64,000 nt of DNA. It comes from Streptomyces rishiriensis. GTDB taxonomy: Bacteria; Actinomycetota; Actinomycetes; Streptomycetales; Streptomycetaceae. Shown piece after piece: positions 8,247 through 16,234 of the stretch. Each line of letters opens with the position of its first letter. The stretch's first letter is position 1. Below the pieces are notes generated by a model. That model searched no databases. It had not been told where the DNA came from and was given only the letters and a program-made list of their open reading frames with translations. The translations under genes and the position numbers were made by a program. The DNA lies in contig NZ_BEWA01000012.1 of NCBI RefSeq assembly GCF_003112535.1, positions 248,001 to 312,000 of the forward strand. The letters are read 5' to 3'.

Positions 8247-10030
8247 CGTGCTCCCTCCGTGGCGGCGACCGACGAGGCCCCTCGTACCGGCGGTCCCGCC
8301 GCCCAGGGCGGCCCGTGCCGGGCGGCGCCTCGCGCGGCCAGGTCGATCCACAGGCCGGGCAGGCGCGCCTCGGCCGGGACGGCGAACGGCCGGGGCTCGC
8401 CGTCGTCGTCGAAGACGTACGGGCTCACCGGGGCCTGGGAGACGAGCTCCAGGTAGATGCCGTGGAAGGCCGCCACGTTCTGCTCGACGGTGAACAGTTC
8501 GAGGGCGCGAGCGCGGGCGGCCGCGCCCAGGCGCGCACGGCGCTCGGGGTCGCGCAGCAGCGCCGCGCACGTCTCCGCGAGCGCCCGGGGATTGCGCGGC
8601 GGGACGACCAGCCCGGTGCCGCCGATGACCTCGACCACCGCGCCCACGTCGGTGGACACGGTCGCGCGGCCGCAGAACATCGCCTCGACCAGACCGACCG
8701 GGAACCCCTCGACGACGCTGGACAGCACGACCACCGCACCGGACGCGTACACGTCGGCGACGGTGGGGGCCTCCGGGTCGCCGACCTCCTCGAAGGACAC
8801 CGGGTTGTCGCCGACGCAGTGCGGTCCGTCCGCCTCGTCGGGGAAGAGCTGCGCGGCCAGCATCCTGCAGTGGCCGAGGTAGGCCCGGCCTTCCGCGCCG
8901 GCCGCGGCGCCGACGATCCGCAGGCGAGCCCTGGGCTCCTCCTTCCGGATCTCCGCGAAGGCGTGCAGCAGGGAGACCAGGTCCTTCGCGGGCTCCACGC
9001 GGCCCACCCAGACGAGGGTGTACGGGTCGGCCGCGTCCGGGGCGTCGCCGACCTCGGCGAAGCGGGACGCGTCCATCCCGGGGTACACGGTGCGCAGTTT
9101 GGCGCGGTCGGCGCCGCAGCGCTCCTGCCAGCGGCGGGCGTGTGCGTTGCCCGGCGTGACGCAGGCAGCCTGCCGGTAGACCTCTGCCGCGAGCCGGCCG
9201 TGGAGGGCGGCGAGCAGGGCGCGCACGGCGGGTGCGGCCTCGGCGGAAGGCATGCTCCCGTCGCCCGCGGGCGACGGGGAGCCGCCCGCGCTCAGGTAGT
9301 GCGTGCGCAGCCGCACCCCGTACTCGGTCACCAGGAGCGGCACATCGAAGAAGTGCCGGGCGAGCAGTCCCGGCAGGGCCGCCGCGCCGCCGGACGTGGC
9401 ATGGCACAGGTCGACGGCGCCCAAGCCCTCGCCCTCGCCGCCGCCCCCGCGGCCGTGGTCGTCGTACCAGTCGAGCGAGAGGGGGCGCAGGGCGCGTTCG
9501 AGGTGGGCCGCGACGGCGAGCAGATCGGGTACGCGCGCCTCGCGCGCCGTGCGCAGCGCGCCGGGCGCGCGACAGGCGCGTTCCAGGGCGCGCACCGCGC
9601 CCTCGGAACGGAGCGCCCCCACGAGTCCGCCCTCGTCCCGGGCGAGCTCGGCGAGGCCGTACAGCGCATTGGCGAAACGGTCCGCCTGAGCGGTGCAACC
9701 GGCTCCGGAAGAAGCCGTCGCGTCCGGGGATCCGCCCTCGCACAGGACGGCCGCCACCTCCTCGTAACACTGCGCGAAACGCCGGCGCGCGCGCCGCCCG
9801 TAGGCGACCCCGTCCTCCTCGGCCCTCCACAGCGGCGCCGTGCGCACCCGGCCGACCTGCGGCGGAAGCGCGACCCGGCCGGCTTCCTCCTGGTGTTCGG
9901 CCCGGCTGAGAGCGTAGACGTCGAACCGGTGCTGCCCGAGCCCGCGCACGAGCCGGTCGCACCAGACCCCGGCCTCACCGCTCACATACGGATAGCCGCC
10001 CTCCGTAAGCAGTCCGATGCGCACGCGCAC
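8243..10030 (-). CDS. pelF: PelF-type GT4 glycosyltransferase (DUF3492 plus GT4)
   Basis: 595 residues from GTG 10030, chosen because GGGAG lies 7 bases upstream and the protein then starts VRVRIGLLTEGGYPYVSGEA, the PelF N-terminal signature. The N-terminal half matches DUF3492. The C-terminal half is a GT-B fold of family 4, with VGRVEPAKDL opening the second domain and the EGFPVGLVEAMFCGRA glutamate motif for the nucleotide-sugar. PelF polymerises a UDP-sugar, probably UDP-GalNAc/GlcNAc, in the cytoplasm to make Pel polysaccharide. It is the first gene of a minus-strand operon (membrane protein, micropeptide, epimerase, spherulin-4). No pelA, pelD or pelG is recognisable, so whether the product is Pel is unproved. 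Confidence 0.85.
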   Translation of the reverse strand: MRVRIGLLTEGGYPYVSGEAGVWCDRLVRGLGQHRFDVYALSRAEHQEEAGRVALPPQVGRVRTAPLWRAEEDGVAYGRRARRRFAQCYEEVAAVLCEGGSPDATASSGAGCTAQADRFANALYGLAELARDEGGLVGALRSEGAVRALERACRAPGALRTAREARVPDLLAVAAHLERALRPLSLDWYDDHGRGGGGEGEGLGAVDLCHATSGGAAALPGLLARHFFDVPLLVTEYGVRLRTHYLSAGGSPSPAGDGSMPSAEAAPAVRALLAALHGRLAAEVYRQAACVTPGNAHARRWQERCGADRAKLRTVYPGMDASRFAEVGDAPDAADPYTLVWVGRVEPAKDLVSLLHAFAEIRKEEPRARLRIVGAAAGAEGRAYLGHCRMLAAQLFPDEADGPHCVGDNPVSFEEVGDPEAPTVADVYASGAVVVLSSVVEGFPVGLVEAMFCGRATVSTDVGAVVEVIGGTGLVVPPRNPRALAETCAALLRDPERRARLGAAARARALELFTVEQNVAAFHGIYLELVSQAPVSPYVFDDDGEPRPFAVPAEARLPGLWIDLAARGAARHGPPWAAGPPVRGASSVAATEGAR

Positions 10031-10257
10031 CCCCGATCTCCCGTTTGGGGAGCCGCCGTTGACCCGACGGCTCGCAGCGGGACGAACGTATGCGGACAAG
10101 GCGGTGGTACGACGGACGGTTGTCCATCGCACCACCAAAAGGGGTGAACGGACGTAACTTTCCCGTGCAGGTCGCGTTCGGTCGCGCTAAGAGATCATTC
10201 GACCGCGAAACGTTACGTCACATCACGTCACGTACACCACGGCCCGCACGGCGCGCG
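10031..10257. promoter_or_regulatory. Intergenic region upstream of the polysaccharide operon
   Basis: This 227-base gap is the promoter region for the minus-strand pelF-like gene. It holds two interleaved inverted repeats: GGACAA 10094-10099 with TTGTCC 10120-10125, and GGTGGT 10103-10108 with ACCACC 10131-10136. A stretch with two direct ACGTCA copies lies at 10215-10220 and 10225-10230, ten bases apart. These could be regulator sites. No coding sequence is convincing here. Confidence 0.4.
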
Positions 10258-12072
10258 TCACGTCAGGGCGGGCTCCCGTCGCTCCGTGCTCCGCCGCCGC
10301 GCGCGTCGCCGGGCCGCGACCGCAGGATCGAGCGCCGGTACGGCGTCCAGCAGCTGCCGGGTGTACGGGTCCCGTGGTGACTCGTACACCTCGTCGGCGG
10401 GTCCCTCCTCCACGACGCGGCCCCGACGCATCACCGCGACCCGGTCGCTGACCTGGCGCACCACGGCCAGGTCGTGGGCGACGAAGACCAGGGCGAGCCC
10501 GAGTTCGCGCTGCAACTCGCCGAGCAGGGCGACGACCTGGGCCTGGGTCGTCACGTCGAGCGCCGAGACCGGCTCGTCGCAGACGATGACCCGCGGGTCG
10601 GCCGCGAGCGCCCGCGCGATGCCCACGCGTTGGCGCTGGCCCCCGCTGAACTCGTGCGGGTAGCGGTCGTAGTGCGCCGCCTCGAGCCCCACGCGCTCCA
10701 GCAGTTCCGTCACGCGCCGCCTGATCCGCGCCTCGTCCTTCTCGCCCCGCGCGCGGAGCGGGTCGGCGATGGACTCGCCCACGCTGCGGCGGGGGTTGAG
10801 GGAGGAGACGGGGTCCTGGAAGACCATCTGCACGGTCGGGTCCACCCCGGCCCGCGCCCGTCCCCGGTAGCGCACCTCGCCCTCCGTCGGCTCCAGCAGT
10901 CCGACCAGCATCCGGCCCAGCGTCGTCTTGCCGCTGCCGCTCTCCCCGACGACACCGAGGGTCTCGCCCCGCCGGACCGTCAGGGAGACGCCGTCCACGG
11001 CCGCGAAGGCACGCCTCCCGCGCCCGAACTCACGGCGCAGACCGCTCGCCTCCAGGACGACCTCGGCGGTCTCGGCGGCCTCAGTGGTCTCGGCGGTCTC
11101 GGCGACCTCAGCGGTCTCAGCGGCTTCAGCGGCCTCAGCGGGCTCGTCCGAGGCGTCCGCCGAGGGTCCGTCCGGCTGCCGCACGTCCTCCGTCTCCGCG
11201 GGCCTGCCCACGCTCTCGTGACCCGTTCCTCCCTGCCCCAGGGCCGCCGGGTCCCCGCTTCCGGGGGCTCGGCTTTCCAACGTCTCGGCCTCGCGGCGGA
11301 CGTGCACCCGGGGTACGGCCGCGAGCAGTTCGCGGGTGTAGGCGTGCGCGGGGGCCGCCAGGACGGTCCCCGCCGGTCCCTGTTCGACGAGCTTCCCGTG
11401 CCGCATCACCAGCACGTCGTCGACGCTCTCGGCGGCGACGCCCACGTCATGGGTGACCAGCAGCAGCCCCATGCCGGTCTCCTCGCGCAGGGTGTGCAGC
11501 AGGTCCAGGATCTGGGCCTGGACGGTCACGTCGAGCGCGGTGGTCGGCTCGTCGGCGATCAGCAGGTCGGGCTCGCAGGCCAGCGCCATGGCGATCAGGG
11601 CGCGCTGGCGCATGCCGCCGCTGAACTCGTGCGGCCGCGACCGGGAGCGCCGAGCCGCGTCCGGGATGCCCACCCGCTCCAGCACCCGCACCGCACGCGC
11701 GCGTGCCGCACGACGCGACACACGCGTGTGCACGCGATGCACCTCGGCGATCTGGTCGCCGATCGCATAGTAAGGGTCGAGGGAGGACAGCGGGTCCTGG
11801 AAGACCATCGCCGCCCGGCCGCCGCGCAACCGCCGCAGCTCCTCCTCGGACGCGGCCCGTACGTCGGTCCCGGCGACCCGCACCGAGCCGCCGACCACGG
11901 CCCCGGTCCCCCGGTGCAGCCCCAGCAGGGCCGAGGCGACCGTGGACTTGCCGGAGCCGGACTCGCCGACCAGGGCGAGGGCCGCGCCCTGCGCCAGACG
12001 GAAGGAGAGGCCGTCGACGGCGCGCAGGGCGCCGAACTCGACCGTCAGATCGGTGACGTCCACCAGGCTCAT
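10258..12072 (-). CDS. Oligopeptide/dipeptide ABC transporter, fused double ATP-binding protein
   Basis: 604 residues with two complete ATPase domains of the DppD/DppF (OppD/OppF) type. Domain 1 (about 1-260): GESGSGKST, signature FSGGMRQ, Walker B LLIADEPTTALD. Domain 2 (about 335-590): GESGSGKTT, FSGGQRQ, VIVCDEPVSALD. Between them lies a low-complexity Glu/Ala/Thr linker built from a 9-base repeat. Energises uptake of peptides or similar solutes by the preceding permeases. ATG 12072 overlaps the permease stop by four bases (ATGA). It is the last gene of the binding protein-permease-permease-ATPase operon. Substrate specificity cannot be read from sequence. Confidence 0.95.
   Translation of the reverse strand: MSLVDVTDLTVEFGALRAVDGLSFRLAQGAALALVGESGSGKSTVASALLGLHRGTGAVVGGSVRVAGTDVRAASEEELRRLRGGRAAMVFQDPLSSLDPYYAIGDQIAEVHRVHTRVSRRAARARAVRVLERVGIPDAARRSRSRPHEFSGGMRQRALIAMALACEPDLLIADEPTTALDVTVQAQILDLLHTLREETGMGLLLVTHDVGVAAESVDDVLVMRHGKLVEQGPAGTVLAAPAHAYTRELLAAVPRVHVRREAETLESRAPGSGDPAALGQGGTGHESVGRPAETEDVRQPDGPSADASDEPAEAAEAAETAEVAETAETTEAAETAEVVLEASGLRREFGRGRRAFAAVDGVSLTVRRGETLGVVGESGSGKTTLGRMLVGLLEPTEGEVRYRGRARAGVDPTVQMVFQDPVSSLNPRRSVGESIADPLRARGEKDEARIRRRVTELLERVGLEAAHYDRYPHEFSGGQRQRVGIARALAADPRVIVCDEPVSALDVTTQAQVVALLGELQRELGLALVFVAHDLAVVRQVSDRVAVMRRGRVVEEGPADEVYESPRDPYTRQLLDAVPALDPAVAARRRARRRSTERREPALT
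11061..11143 (+). repeat. Imperfect 9-bp repeat array inside the ATPase linker
   Basis: About nine imperfect copies of a CTCGGCGGT/CTCAGCGGT unit, read on the plus strand; the minus-strand gene translates it as an A-E-T/E-A-A linker. The stretch 11106-11123 recurs in opposite orientation at 13114-13131 in the adjacent permease gene. Confidence 0.75.
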
Positions 12073-13166
12073 GCGAGCACCACCCGTCGGTCGGCCAGCG
12101 CGTACAGGACGTCCGCGACGGCGTTGGCGAGGACCACGAAGAAGCCGATGACCAGGACCATGCCGACGACCACCGGCAGATCGACGACGTTGACCGCGTG
12201 CACCAGTTCCTGTCCGATCCCGGGGAGCCCGAAGAGGGTCTCGGTGAGCACCGCACCGCCGACCGCGGAGCCGAAGTTGTTCGCGTTCAGCGCGATGACC
12301 GGCGCGAACGCCCCGCGCAGGGCGTGCCGCGCGATGATCGACCGCTCGGCGACGCCGTACGCGCGGAAGGTCCGCACGTGGTCCTCGGCGAGGGTCTCCA
12401 GCATCGCCGCCCTGGTCAGCCGGGCGAAGGACGCCGCCTCGATGAGGGCGAGCGAGAGCCAGGGCAGGAGCAGGTTCCAGGCCCACTGCTCGGGATCGTC
12501 CGTGAGGTTCACGTACTGCGGGAAGGGCAGCAGTTGCAGCTCTCCGCAGACGACGATCATCAGGATCAGGCCGATGACGAAGACGGGTGTGGCCGTGCCG
12601 GCGAGGGTGACGGCGGTCAGCACGCGCTCGGTGGGCCGGCCCCGCCGCCAGGCCGAGAGGACTCCGGTGCCGACGCCGAGGACCAGCCACAGCACCATCG
12701 CGCCGAAGACGAGGGACAGGCTCACCGGCAGCTTGGTCAGGATCAGCCCGGTGACCTGCTGGTCGCTCTGGTAGGACAGCCCCAGGCAGGGCGCCGCGCA
12801 GTGCTCCACGGAGGTGCCGGTCGAGTAGTCCTGGCCGGCGACCAGTCCCTCCAGGAAGTGCCAGTAGCGCACGTACAGGGGGTCGTTCAGGCGCAGTTGC
12901 TGAGCGACCTGGTGAACCTGTTCGGGCGAGCAGCGCGGACCGCAGGTGATCTGGGCGACGTTTCCCGGGGTGACGTAGAAGACGACGTAGACGATCACCG
13001 AGACGGCGAACAGGGTGAGGACCACGCCGACCGCCCGGCGCACCAGGAAGCCGCCGAACCCGCTCAGGACGGCGAACCCGCTGAGGCCCCTGAGGCCGTT
13101 GATGTCCTTGAGACCGCTGAGACCGCTGAGGCTGCTGAGGCCCTTGAGAGCGCTGAGGCGGCTCAT
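12069..13166 (-). CDS. Oligopeptide/dipeptide ABC transporter permease (DppB type)
   Basis: 365 residues from ATG 13166, which shares an ATGA overlap with the upstream permease stop. After an unusual N-terminal extension (about residues 1-40) of L-S-G-L repeats, the protein follows the DppB pattern: first helix VVLTLFAVSVIVYVVFYVTP, a periplasmic-side domain, four to five further helices and the EAA-type cytoplasmic loop near LEDHVRTFRAYG. It forms the pore with the DppC-like partner. The Leu/Ser/Gly repeat leader is odd for the family and could be a local DNA-repeat expansion; the true start might be the GTG codon at the beginning of the first membrane helix, though the overlap argues for ATG 13166. 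Confidence 0.93.
   Translation of the reverse strand: MSRLSALKGLSSLSGLSGLKDINGLRGLSGFAVLSGFGGFLVRRAVGVVLTLFAVSVIVYVVFYVTPGNVAQITCGPRCSPEQVHQVAQQLRLNDPLYVRYWHFLEGLVAGQDYSTGTSVEHCAAPCLGLSYQSDQQVTGLILTKLPVSLSLVFGAMVLWLVLGVGTGVLSAWRRGRPTERVLTAVTLAGTATPVFVIGLILMIVVCGELQLLPFPQYVNLTDDPEQWAWNLLLPWLSLALIEAASFARLTRAAMLETLAEDHVRTFRAYGVAERSIIARHALRGAFAPVIALNANNFGSAVGGAVLTETLFGLPGIGQELVHAVNVVDLPVVVGMVLVIGFFVVLANAVADVLYALADRRVVLA
13079..13160 (-). repeat. Imperfect 9-bp repeat array at the permease N-terminus
   Basis: Repeats of CTCAGCGGT-like units on the minus strand encode L-S-G-L motifs at the start of the permease. The 18 bases at 13114-13131 are the exact reverse complement of 11106-11123 in the neighbouring ATPase gene, so one repeat family has been translated in opposite senses by adjacent genes. 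Confidence 0.75.
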
Positions 13167-14212
13167 GAGGACACCCCCTGCTCCGCGGCCGCGGCGGCCT
13201 TGTTCTCCCGTCTGCGCCCCGTGCCCACCCGCAGCCGGGAGGCCGCCCGCGGGTCGAGGGCCGTGCGCACCCCGTCGCCGAGCACGGTCAGCGCGAGGAC
13301 GGTCACGAAGAGCGCGCCGGCGGGCAGCAGCAGGTACTGCGGGGCCGCCTGGTACCAGACGTCGGCGGCGGTGAGCATCTGCCCCCAGGACGGCGTGGGC
13401 GGCTTCACTCCGACGCCGAGGAAGGACAGGGCGGCCTCGACGGTGATGTTCTGCGGCACCAGCAGGGCCGCGTACGTGATGACGGGGGCGGCGAGGCCGG
13501 GCAGCAGTTCGCGGCGTGCGATGCGCCACGGGCCCCAGCCGCTGAGGCGGGCCGCGGACACGTGGTCGAGCTCCTTGAGGGTGAGGGTCTGCGCGCGCAC
13601 CACCTTGGCGATGTTGCCCCAGGAGAGCAGGCCGATGACCAGGGTGACCAGGACGGGCCGGGGAAAGCTCGCCGGGACGATCGCGAGCAGCGCCAGCGAC
13701 ATGATCATCAGCGGCAGGGCGACGAAGACGTCGGTGATCCTGCTCAACAGTTGATCAACCCATCGTCGGCCGAGGGCGGCGGCGATGCCCATGGTGACGC
13801 CGATGGCCACCTGGAACACGGTCGCGGCCAGTGCGACGCCCAGCGAGACCCGGGCGCCGTAGACGAGCCGGGCGAACAGGTCGCGGCCGGTCTGCGGCTC
13901 GACGCCCAGCCAGTGGTCGCCGTCGGCCCCGCCGAGCGGCCCGACGGGCACGCCTCCGCGCGCGGAGTCGATGAGGGAGGGGTGGTAGGTGGTCGGGTCC
14001 TGGCCTTCGAGCGCGGTGAGCAGCGGCGCGGCGAGCGCGACCAGGACGAGCAGCGCGACGACGCACGCCGCGACGAGGGCGGCGCGCTGCGTCCGCAGCC
14101 GCCGCCGGAACTGTCGGGCCCCCGTGGTCGCCGGGACGGACGCGGGGTCCGTCCCGGTGACCTGGGCGGCGACGACGGCCTCGGCGGCCGCCTTGGTGAC
14201 TGTCTCGCTCAC
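13163..14212 (-). CDS. Oligopeptide/dipeptide ABC transporter permease (DppC type)
   Basis: 349 residues. An N-terminal cytosolic tail (1-45) precedes the first helix (AALVAACVVALLVLVALAAP), then the extracellular loop HWLGVEPQTGRDLFARLVYG, which is diagnostic for DppC/OppC permeases (HxxGTDxxGRDxxSRxxxG), five more helices, and the ATPase-contact EAA loop LSGWGPWRIARRELLPGL. C-terminal basic tail. Works with the DppB-like subunit as the membrane channel. It begins 4 bases after the binding-protein stop and ends overlapping the next permease start, so the operon is tightly packed. Confidence 0.96.
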   Translation of the reverse strand: MSETVTKAAAEAVVAAQVTGTDPASVPATTGARQFRRRLRTQRAALVAACVVALLVLVALAAPLLTALEGQDPTTYHPSLIDSARGGVPVGPLGGADGDHWLGVEPQTGRDLFARLVYGARVSLGVALAATVFQVAIGVTMGIAAALGRRWVDQLLSRITDVFVALPLMIMSLALLAIVPASFPRPVLVTLVIGLLSWGNIAKVVRAQTLTLKELDHVSAARLSGWGPWRIARRELLPGLAAPVITYAALLVPQNITVEAALSFLGVGVKPPTPSWGQMLTAADVWYQAAPQYLLLPAGALFVTVLALTVLGDGVRTALDPRAASRLRVGTGRRRENKAAAAAEQGVSS

Positions 14213-14216
14213 GGTG

Positions 14217-15935
14217 CTACTTGACCGCGACCTGCGAGGGGTCCAGGACGCCGTCCCAGTCGCTGATGACGATGTTGCGGACGTCCGCGCCGTACAGGCG
14301 CTTGTAGACCGGGTGGAACAGCGGCACGGTCAGCGCCTGTTCGCCGATCTTCTTGTCCAGTGCACCCCACCTCTTGGCGGCCGCGTCAAGATCCGTCAAC
14401 TTGTTGATCGCGTCAATCTCGGCATTGACGGACTTGTCGTCGAGGAAGCCGGTGTTGAAGTTCGCACCGTCCTCGACGATCTGCCGGCCGTCGAAGATCG
14501 GGGCGAGGAAGGGGCCGCCGGAAGGCCAGTCGGCGCCCCAGTGGGCGAGGAAGAAGCCCGGTTCGGTCTTCACGTCGTGGATCGTGTCGGAGTAGTCGTT
14601 GTCCTCCAGCCCCTGCAGCTTGACCGTGATGCCGGCCTTCTTGAGCGCGTCCTGGATCGCGGTCGCGATCTCCGGACTGGTCTCGAAGTCCTGGCTGTTG
14701 GAGTGGGTGAGGGTGACGGTCAGCCCGCTGGCGTGGCCGGCCTCCTTCAGCAGTTCCTTCGCCTTCGCGGCGTCGCCGGTCGCGCCGGCCGGGAAGAGGT
14801 CGTAAGGCTCGTAGCCGAAGGACTTCTGGTTCGGCAGGAACGTCGTGGCGGCCTCCGCCAGCGACGAACCGCCGGCCGCGTTGACGACCGAGGACCGGTC
14901 GAGGGCGTACGAGATCGCCTGGCGCACCCGTATGTCGTCGAACGGCTTCACGCGCGGGTTGAACGCGAGGTAGTTCGTGTAGCCGAAGCGGCCGGTGCCG
15001 ACGCGGGCGGCGAGCTTCTTGTCGCCGCTGACCTTGGCGAGCTCGGCCGGGCCGAGGTTGGTGTCCGTGGTGATGGCCGTGGCGTCCGCCCCCTGGGACG
15101 CGGACAGCCGCTGGTTGATCACGGAGGAGTCGAGTCCGGACCGCACCTCGATCCGGTCGGGGTAGGCCTTGCGCTCGGCGTCCGTCTTCGCGGACCAGAA
15201 CGTGTTGCGTTCCAGGGTGAGCCGCTCGCCGTCGTTGTCGTTCCTGACGACCTTGTAGGGCCCGGACGAGACGGGGTGCTCCTCGTACTTGGTACCGGTG
15301 TCCTTGGCCTTCGGCACGGGCGCGAACTGGGTCTGGGTGGCCAGGTAGGGGAACTCGCCCTCGGGCTTGTTCAGATGGAAGACGATGGTGCGGGCGTCGG
15401 GCGTCTCGATGGCGGCGAGGCCCTTCGGGTCCTTGTACGGCCCCTGGTAGCCGGCCGCGCCGACCAGCCAGTCCCGCAGGTAGGGCGCGCCGCCGGAGAG
15501 CTCGGGCGCGAACGACCGCTCGATGCCGTACTTGACGTCGGCGGAGGTGATCGCGCTCCCGTCCTCGTACTTCAGCCCCTCCTTGAGGGTGTACGTCCAC
15601 ACGGTGGCGTCTTTGTTCGGCCGCCCGGTGTCGGTGGCGAGGTCGGGGACGACCTGGGCGCCTGCGGCGCCGTTCTCGCGGTTGCGCGTGGTGAGCGTGC
15701 GGAAGACCAGGGTGGGCACCTTGCCGCCGCCGGAGGTGTACAGCCGGGCGGGGTCGAAGTCCTGCTGGGGGTTGCGGTTCAGGATCGTCAGCGTGCCGCC
15801 CTGGTGGGGTGCGGAGCCGCCGCCGGAGGTCTTGGCATCGTTGTCTTCCGGCCCGCAGGCTGCGGCGCCGGCTGCCACCAGCAGGCCTATGGATGCCGCG
15901 GCCACGCGGCGCGCGGTAAGGGGCGGTTGACGCAT
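14217..15935 (-). CDS. ABC transporter substrate-binding lipoprotein, family 5 (peptide type)
   Basis: 572 residues from ATG 15935, preceded by AGAGGT. Signal peptide with lipobox-like end (AAGAAACG), so a membrane-anchored extracellular binding protein. The SBP_bac_5 fold is evident: early DFDPARLY, YTLKEGLKYEDGSAITSADV (a hallmark of the family), later NLxFNPR-type stretch and the C-terminal LFHPVYKRLY. It delivers peptides, or other solutes handled by this family such as nickel complexes or opines, to the permeases downstream. First structural gene of the operon, following a leader peptide ORF and a 150-base leader with a hairpin. An upstream ATG at 15965 is possible but has no better ribosome site. 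Confidence 0.95.
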   Translation of the reverse strand: MRQPPLTARRVAAASIGLLVAAGAAACGPEDNDAKTSGGGSAPHQGGTLTILNRNPQQDFDPARLYTSGGGKVPTLVFRTLTTRNRENGAAGAQVVPDLATDTGRPNKDATVWTYTLKEGLKYEDGSAITSADVKYGIERSFAPELSGGAPYLRDWLVGAAGYQGPYKDPKGLAAIETPDARTIVFHLNKPEGEFPYLATQTQFAPVPKAKDTGTKYEEHPVSSGPYKVVRNDNDGERLTLERNTFWSAKTDAERKAYPDRIEVRSGLDSSVINQRLSASQGADATAITTDTNLGPAELAKVSGDKKLAARVGTGRFGYTNYLAFNPRVKPFDDIRVRQAISYALDRSSVVNAAGGSSLAEAATTFLPNQKSFGYEPYDLFPAGATGDAAKAKELLKEAGHASGLTVTLTHSNSQDFETSPEIATAIQDALKKAGITVKLQGLEDNDYSDTIHDVKTEPGFFLAHWGADWPSGGPFLAPIFDGRQIVEDGANFNTGFLDDKSVNAEIDAINKLTDLDAAAKRWGALDKKIGEQALTVPLFHPVYKRLYGADVRNIVISDWDGVLDPSQVAVK

Positions 15936-16026
15936 CGGAGAACGACCTCTCAAATAATGAGACATAGCGACGAGGGGTGAGACGAAGAGGAGCAGACGTC
16001 TGCCCGGCGTCAGGTCGTCGAAAGAG

Positions 16027-16043
16027 CCGTGGCCAGGCCACGG
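16027..16043 (-). promoter_or_regulatory. Hairpin in the leader between leader peptide and peptide-ABC operon
   Basis: A compact CCGTGG/CCACGG stem around CCAGG lies between the leader-peptide stop (16086) and the binding-protein start (15935). A palindrome CAGACGTCTG is nearby at 16003-16012. Placement fits an attenuator or antiterminator element, which is an inference. Confidence 0.4.
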
Positions 16044-16085
16044 TGAAGGGAGAGAAATCGCGACGCGAACGCCAGAGGCGGGGCG

Positions 16086-16178
16086 TCAGCTACAGAGGAT
16101 GTCGGCCACGCAGATCACGGTCACACCGATGAGCGCCAGCTCGATGGCGGCGCACGCAGGGGCGGGACGGGGCGACAT
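16086..16178 (-). CDS. Cys-containing regulatory leader peptide (Ms4533A-like, 30 aa)
   Basis: A 30-residue ORF (MSPRPAPACAAIELALIGVT, ending CVADILCS) upstream of the peptide-ABC operon. The hydrophobic ELALIGVT..CVAD..C pattern fits the Ms4533A family of Cys-rich leader peptides, whose translation through Cys codons is thought to control downstream genes. Cys codons are at residues 9, 23 and 29, next to the stop. There is no ribosome site before ATG 16178, but a good promoter ends 7 bases upstream, so the transcript is probably leaderless. Family assignment is by pattern, not by search. The inference is that cysteine or charged tRNA-Cys supply controls the transporter. Confidence 0.65.
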   Translation of the reverse strand: MSPRPAPACAAIELALIGVTVICVADILCS

Positions 16179-16214
16179 GCGCAGAAATATGGTCGAACTT
16201 TCTGCGCATGTCAA
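16174..16214 (-). promoter_or_regulatory. Promoter with perfect inverted-repeat operator for the leader/ABC operon
   Basis: On the minus strand a perfect -35 TTGACA (16214-16209), 17-base spacer and CATATT -10 (16191-16186) end 7 bases before the leader ATG. A perfect 14-bp inverted repeat (16174-16187 and 16199-16212, 11-base spacer) spans the whole core promoter and the start codon. Such placement suggests repressor control. Confidence 0.7.
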
Positions 16215-16234
16215 TGTGATCCCGCCGCCGTCCG

